The position numbers and the translations under genes are program-made. A DNA stretch of 59,128 bases, taken from Actinomycetes bacterium. GTDB taxonomy: Bacteria > Actinomycetota > Thermoleophilia > UBA2241. Within the stretch, counting starts at the first letter, position 1; every line of letters begins with the position of its first letter. Where the stretch lies: the NCBI GenBank assembly GCA_029547745.1, contig JAKPOQ010000033.1, forward strand, positions 1 to 59,128, read 5' to 3'. The notes beneath the pieces are model-generated. The model saw only the letters and a program-made list of their open reading frames with translations, ran no database searches and had not been told where the DNA came from. Shown piece by piece: positions 50,050 through 59,128 of the stretch.

Positions 50050-50053
50050 GGGG

Positions 50054-50386
50054 TCAGCCCCCGAAGAAGTCGAGCAGCTCGGAACGCTGACGCTCGGACA
50101 GTCCGCCCACCGTCTTACTGGGGCTGATGCGGCACTGCTCGAGGATCTTCGCCGACTTGACGCGCCCGCACTTCGGGGCCGCCATGAGCACGTCGATCAC
50201 CTTGGCCGTGAGCAGGTAGTCGGGGGGCGAGGCGAGGACCTCGCGGATGCCCACCGAACCGCTCTTGAGCTGGCCCTTGAGCGCCGCCCGTCGGCTGCGG
50301 ACCTCGTTCGCCCGTGACAGCGCCTCCCTGCGCTGGTCCAGGGAGCGCTCCGGGGCCGTGTTGAACTGCTTCGCTGAGGGGGACAT
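50054..50386 (-). CDS. mihF: integration host factor, actinobacterial type
   Basis: A 110-residue mIHF protein, the actinobacterial nucleoid and integration factor unrelated to E. coli IHF. The SRANEVRSRRAALKGQL helix and the H2TH-like VLMAAPKCGRVKSAKILEQC segment match the family, and mihF-gmk-rpoZ is its conserved place. ATG at 50386 lies about 9 bases after a TATACT, implying a leaderless or nearly leaderless mRNA. Confidence 0.9.
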   Translation of the reverse strand: MSPSAKQFNTAPERSLDQRREALSRANEVRSRRAALKGQLKSGSVGIREVLASPPDYLLTAKVIDVLMAAPKCGRVKSAKILEQCRISPSKTVGGLSERQRSELLDFFGG

Positions 50387-50394
50387 CGGGCGCC

Positions 50395-50424
50395 AGTATA
50401 TGTGAAGCACGTCGGCGGCGGCAA
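50395..50424 (-). promoter_or_regulatory. promoter for a leaderless mihF mRNA
   Basis: TTGCCG (50419-50424) and TATACT (50395-50400) on the minus strand are 18 bases apart. Start of transcription would be at about 50387-50388, 1-2 bases before the mihF ATG. No Shine-Dalgarno site is present. Confidence 0.6.
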
Positions 50425-50509
50425 CAGGCGAGCCGCCGGGGAACGTCCTCGCTTGCGGGTGTTTTGCCGCCCGCTGCGGAGGACCGCGGGATCGGCCGGC
50501 GGGCGCGCG

Positions 50510-51475
50510 TCAGGCGCCGCGCGCGAGCGCGACGCCACGCGCGTCGGTGACGCGCGCGAACCCGCGCGCGGCGCACTCCGCGCGCAGCCCATCGAGGATG
50601 CGCCGCGGCGCCTCGAGCCCTGTGAAGTTCGCCATGCCCACGGCGACCGCCGTGGCGCCGCAGGCGATGAACTCGAGGGCGTCGACACCGGTCATGATGC
50701 CGCCCATCCCGACGAGCGGTACGCCCGGGAGGGCCTCGGCGACCTCGGCGACCATGCGCAGGGCGATCGGCTTGATCGCGGGGCCGGAAAGTCCACCGGT
50801 GCTGTTGCCGAGGAAGGGTCGCAAGCTGGAACGGTCGAGGACCATGGCGCGGAAGGTGTTGACCAGCGAGAGACCGTCGGCGCCGGCCTCGACGGCGGCG
50901 CGCGCCACGGGGCGCACGTCGGTCACGTTGGGCGTCAGCTTGACGAGCAGCAGGCGCCCCGTCGCGGCGCGCGCCGCCCGCGTGACCTCCGCCGTGAGCT
51001 GCGGGTCGACGCCGATCGCGAGGCCGCCGGGGACGTTCGGGCACGAGACGTTGAGCTCGTAGCCGGCGACGTCGGGGAACCTCCTCGCCCCCTCGCCGAG
51101 AGCCGTCTCGACGCGGCGCACGACGTCGGCGTACTCCTGCGTTGCGTTCCCGCCCACGCTGACGATGACCGGCCGGCGCAGTCCCACGATCGTCGACAGG
51201 CCCTCGAGGAACGCCGCGACACCCGGGTTCTCGAGACCGATGGCGTTGATCATCCCACACGGCGTCTCGGTGACGCGCGGCGGCGGACCGCCCTCGCGGG
51301 CATCGAGAGTCACGGTCTTGGGGACGTAGGCCGCATACGGGAAGGCGGCGACGTAGTCGCCGCGCGAGCGCCGCGCCGTCTCGACGAGGTCGAAAGTCCC
51401 GGAGGCGTCGACCAGCGGGTGCTCGAGCTCGAGACGACCGAGGCGTACGCGCAGATCGACAGCGGCCGGGTTCAC
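50510..51475 (-). CDS. pyrD: dihydroorotate dehydrogenase, class 1B catalytic subunit
   Basis: A 321-residue FMN enzyme oxidising dihydroorotate to orotate. The class 1 catalytic cysteine is in ELNVSCPNV, with VKLTPNVTDV and GMGGIMTGVDALEF. The PyrK electron-transfer subunit gene overlaps it (GTGA), which makes class 1B (NAD-linked) the right assignment. It closes the pyrimidine operon. Confidence 0.95.
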   Translation of the reverse strand: MNPAAVDLRVRLGRLELEHPLVDASGTFDLVETARRSRGDYVAAFPYAAYVPKTVTLDAREGGPPPRVTETPCGMINAIGLENPGVAAFLEGLSTIVGLRRPVIVSVGGNATQEYADVVRRVETALGEGARRFPDVAGYELNVSCPNVPGGLAIGVDPQLTAEVTRAARAATGRLLLVKLTPNVTDVRPVARAAVEAGADGLSLVNTFRAMVLDRSSLRPFLGNSTGGLSGPAIKPIALRMVAEVAEALPGVPLVGMGGIMTGVDALEFIACGATAVAVGMANFTGLEAPRRILDGLRAECAARGFARVTDARGVALARGA

Positions 51476-52280
51476 GGGATCACCACCTCGTCGAGCGCGA
51501 ACACCGGGCCTTCGCTGCAGACCCGCAGGGCGCCCCGCTTCGTCGCCACGACGCAGCCGTGGCAGGCGCCGACACCACAGGCCATGTGCGCCTCGAGGGA
51601 CGCGTAGCCCCGCAGCCCGGCGCCGGCGGCCCAGCGCTGGACCGCGGCGATCATCGCCGCAGGGCCACAGCAGAAGACGGTGGCCGACGGCGGCGCGTCG
51701 AGGGCGGCGAGCAGGTCACTGACCATGCCTGGCCGCCCGACGCTGCCGTCTTCGGTCGCGACCCACAAGCGCTCGATGTCGAAGGCGGCGGCCACCCTCG
51801 CCTGGCGGCCGTCGCGGAACCCGAACGCGGCCATCACCGGGACGCCGCGGCCGGCGAGCGCGTCGGTGAGCATCTGCAACGGCGCGCAGCCGATGCCGCC
51901 GCCGACGAGTAGAGCTGTGCGGACGCCCTCCAGCGGGAAACCTGCGCCGAGGGGGCCGGCGAGGTCGAGCGCCTCGCCGACCTGCGCGTCGGCGAGGCGC
52001 TCGCTCCCCGGCCCCCGCGCCTCGATCAGCAGGCCGAGGCGGTCGCCGCGGGCGGTGAACACCGAGAACGGACGGCGCAGGAGGAACCCGGAGCCGGGCA
52101 CCTTCACCATCACGAACTGTCCGGGCCACGCTACGGCCGCGATCTCCGGAGCGAGCAGCTCCAGGGCCGTGAACGCGCCGAAGCGGCGCGCGGCGACCAC
52201 TCGGCAGCGGCTCGTCTCGGCCCACTGCTCGCCGCGCTCAGGTCGTGCGCGCCGCGGATGCGGACTCCTCGCGGCGGCTG

Positions 52281-52284
<4 letters not shown>
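51472..52284 (-). CDS. pyrK: dihydroorotate dehydrogenase electron-transfer subunit
   Basis: A 270-residue ferredoxin-reductase-type subunit binding FAD and a 2Fe-2S cluster, passing electrons from PyrD to NAD. It has FLLRRPFSV (FAD), [12 protein letters not shown] (NAD) and four cluster cysteines in [11 protein letters not shown] and RVCSEGP. About 25 residues at the N-terminus are extra. ATG at 52284 overlaps the carB stop (ATGA), with GGAGG upstream. Confidence 0.94.
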
Positions 52285-56621
<4,337 letters not shown>

Positions 56622-56629
<8 letters not shown>

Positions 56630-57937
56630 CGTCCTCCCAGGCGACCCGTCCGGCGGCGACGGTCAGCTTGACGCGCCCGGTGAGCCGGCGGCCCAGGAAG
56701 GCACTGTTCGCCGACTTCGACTTGAAGCCCTCGACGGTGACCGTCCACGTCGCTCGCGGGTCGACGACGCACAGGTCGGCGAGGGCGCCGGGCCTGATCG
56801 CCGGCGGTTCCCCGCCGGCGATCGCCGCCGGCGCCTGGCTCATACGGGTGACGAGCGTACCCAGGTCGAGAGCGCGCCTCTTGACGAGGTCCGTGTAGAG
56901 GACGGCGAAAGCCGTCTCGAGGCCGGTCGTGCCGAAGGCCGCCTCCTCGAAGGGCACGTCCTTGCTCATCGGGGCGTGCGGGGCGTGGTCGGTGGCCACG
57001 CAGTCGACGAGCCCCGACTTGAGCGCCTTCACGAGGGCCTGACGATCGTCCTCCTCGCGCAGGGGCGGGTTCATCTTCACGTTGCTGTCGAGACTGACGA
57101 CCGCCTCGTCGGTCATCGTCAGGTGGTGCGGCGTGGCCTCGGCGGTCACTTTGAGACCGGTCGACTTGGCGCGGCTCAGGGCCTCGAGGCTTGCCGCCGC
57201 GCTCACATGATGGACGTGTAGCGGCGCCGCCTCGTAGGCCGCCATGTCGAGGGCGCGGGCGACATCGAGGCTCTCGCACAGCGACGGGATGCCCGCCAGC
57301 CCGAGACGCGCCGACACGGGCCCCTCGTGCATCTGGCCGCCGGCGAACAGCGAGTCGTCCTGTCCGTGGACAGCGACCACCCGGCCGGTGATCTTGGCGT
57401 ACTGGAGGGCGCGACGAACGAGGACGGCCGTGGCCAGAGGCCGGCCGTCGTCGCTGAAGGCGACCGCGCCGGCCTCCGCGAGCTCGGCCATCTCGGTGAG
57501 CTGCTCACCCTTGAGCCCGCGGGTCACGGCGCCGTAGAAGCCGAGGGGGACGACGGCCTCGGCGCGGGCGACGTCGGCCATCCCCCGCAGGCCGGCCGCC
57601 GTGTCGATCGCGGGGTCCGTGTTGGCCATCGCGAAGACGCGCACGTAACCGCCCGCGGCGGCGGCGAGAGTCCCGCTGGCGACGTCCTCCTCGTCCTCAC
57701 GTCCCGGGGCGCGGAGGTGCGCATGCAGGTCGACGAAGCCGGGAAGGACGAGCATGCCCGTGACGTCGACTTCTCGGGCGCCCTTCGGCGCCGTGATCGC
57801 CGCCCCGGTCTCGGCGATCCTGCCCCGCTTGACGAGCACGTCCTGCACGGCGTCGATACCGCTCCGCGGGTCGACCACCCGGCCCCCGCGCAACAGCAGG
57901 TCGGCGGCCGGCAGCGGCTTGTGCCACGTGCGATCCA

Positions 57938-57938
<1 letters not shown>
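56622..57938 (-). CDS. pyrC: dihydroorotase
   Basis: A 438-residue class I dihydroorotase converting carbamoyl aspartate to dihydroorotate. It has the metal motif LPGFVDLHAHLRAPG, the histidines in VHHVSAA and TPHHLTMTD, and the catalytic aspartate in VATDHAPH. The second position of the motif is Leu instead of the usual Pro (DLHAHLR). ATG overlaps the pyrB stop by one base. Confidence 0.95.

Positions 57939-59128
<1,190 letters not shown>

Overview
The window is 59 kb of very GC-rich bacterial chromosome with almost wall-to-wall genes, mostly on the minus strand. Several genes point to a deep-branching actinobacterium, probably Thermoleophilia-like: an actinobacterial integration host factor (mIHF), an RsiG-type c-di-GMP-responsive anti-sigma factor, and a zinc-ribbon FHA gene followed by an FtsR-type MerR regulator. 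RNase Y, YajQ, MglA/roadblock proteins and the LL-diaminopimelate aminotransferase route fit such a lineage. The class assignment is inference. I see no rRNA, tRNA, CRISPR array, prophage or insertion sequence.

Layout. 1-1362: the end of a VanW-family wall protein. 1493-5650: a signalling cluster with MglA GTPase and roadblock protein (minus), then PATAN protein, RsiG, FHA protein, FtsR and adenine phosphoribosyltransferase (plus). 5651-6199: gene-poor, with a decayed toxin-antitoxin remnant and a 27-bp tandem repeat. 6200-16261 (minus): rny-miaB-MEMO-AMMECR1-miaA-dapF-dapL-hflX-dut-nudix. 16750-20881: recX, an APC-type permease with its own promoter, leader and terminator, and recA. 20898-25996: rodZ-yajQ-rimO-pgsA-cinA-thpR. 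26129-35946: rpsO-pnp-M16 peptidase-dapB-dapA-rnj-ftsK. 36080-43865: rimP-nusA-ylxR-infB-ylxP-rbfA-nrnA-truB-ribF. 44157-49489: a small zinc-ribbon protein, L,D-transpeptidase, lemA-htpX, a TPR protein, an HD protein and coaBC-rpoZ. 49489-50386: mihF-gmk. 50510-59128: the pyrimidine operon pyrR-pyrB-pyrC-carA-carB-pyrK-pyrD, with pyrR cut by the window end.

How the genes work together. DapA, DapB, DapL and DapF together give the complete aminotransferase route from aspartate semialdehyde to meso-diaminopimelate. The pyr operon takes bicarbonate and glutamine to orotate. The rimP-to-ribF run is the classic translation-initiation and ribosome-maturation operon. RNase Y, RNase J and PNPase give a near-complete RNA-decay toolkit. 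RsiG and YajQ are two predicted c-di-GMP effectors; RsiG is embedded in a polarity/pilus-type signalling neighbourhood.

Most notable points. (1) RsiG carries exactly one copy of the c-di-GMP-binding motif and sits beside MglA/roadblock/PATAN/FHA genes. (2) Four housekeeping genes have no usable ATG, GTG or TTG start and appear to begin at CTG, CTG, ATC and ATT. (3) Intrinsic terminators sit inside the leaders of rimP-nusA and rny, directly ahead of the start codons, which suggests attenuation. (4) Many gene edges carry fresh 20-42-bp tandem duplications, some of which have been read into proteins. (5) A decayed AbrB/PIN (VapBC-like) locus lies after apt.
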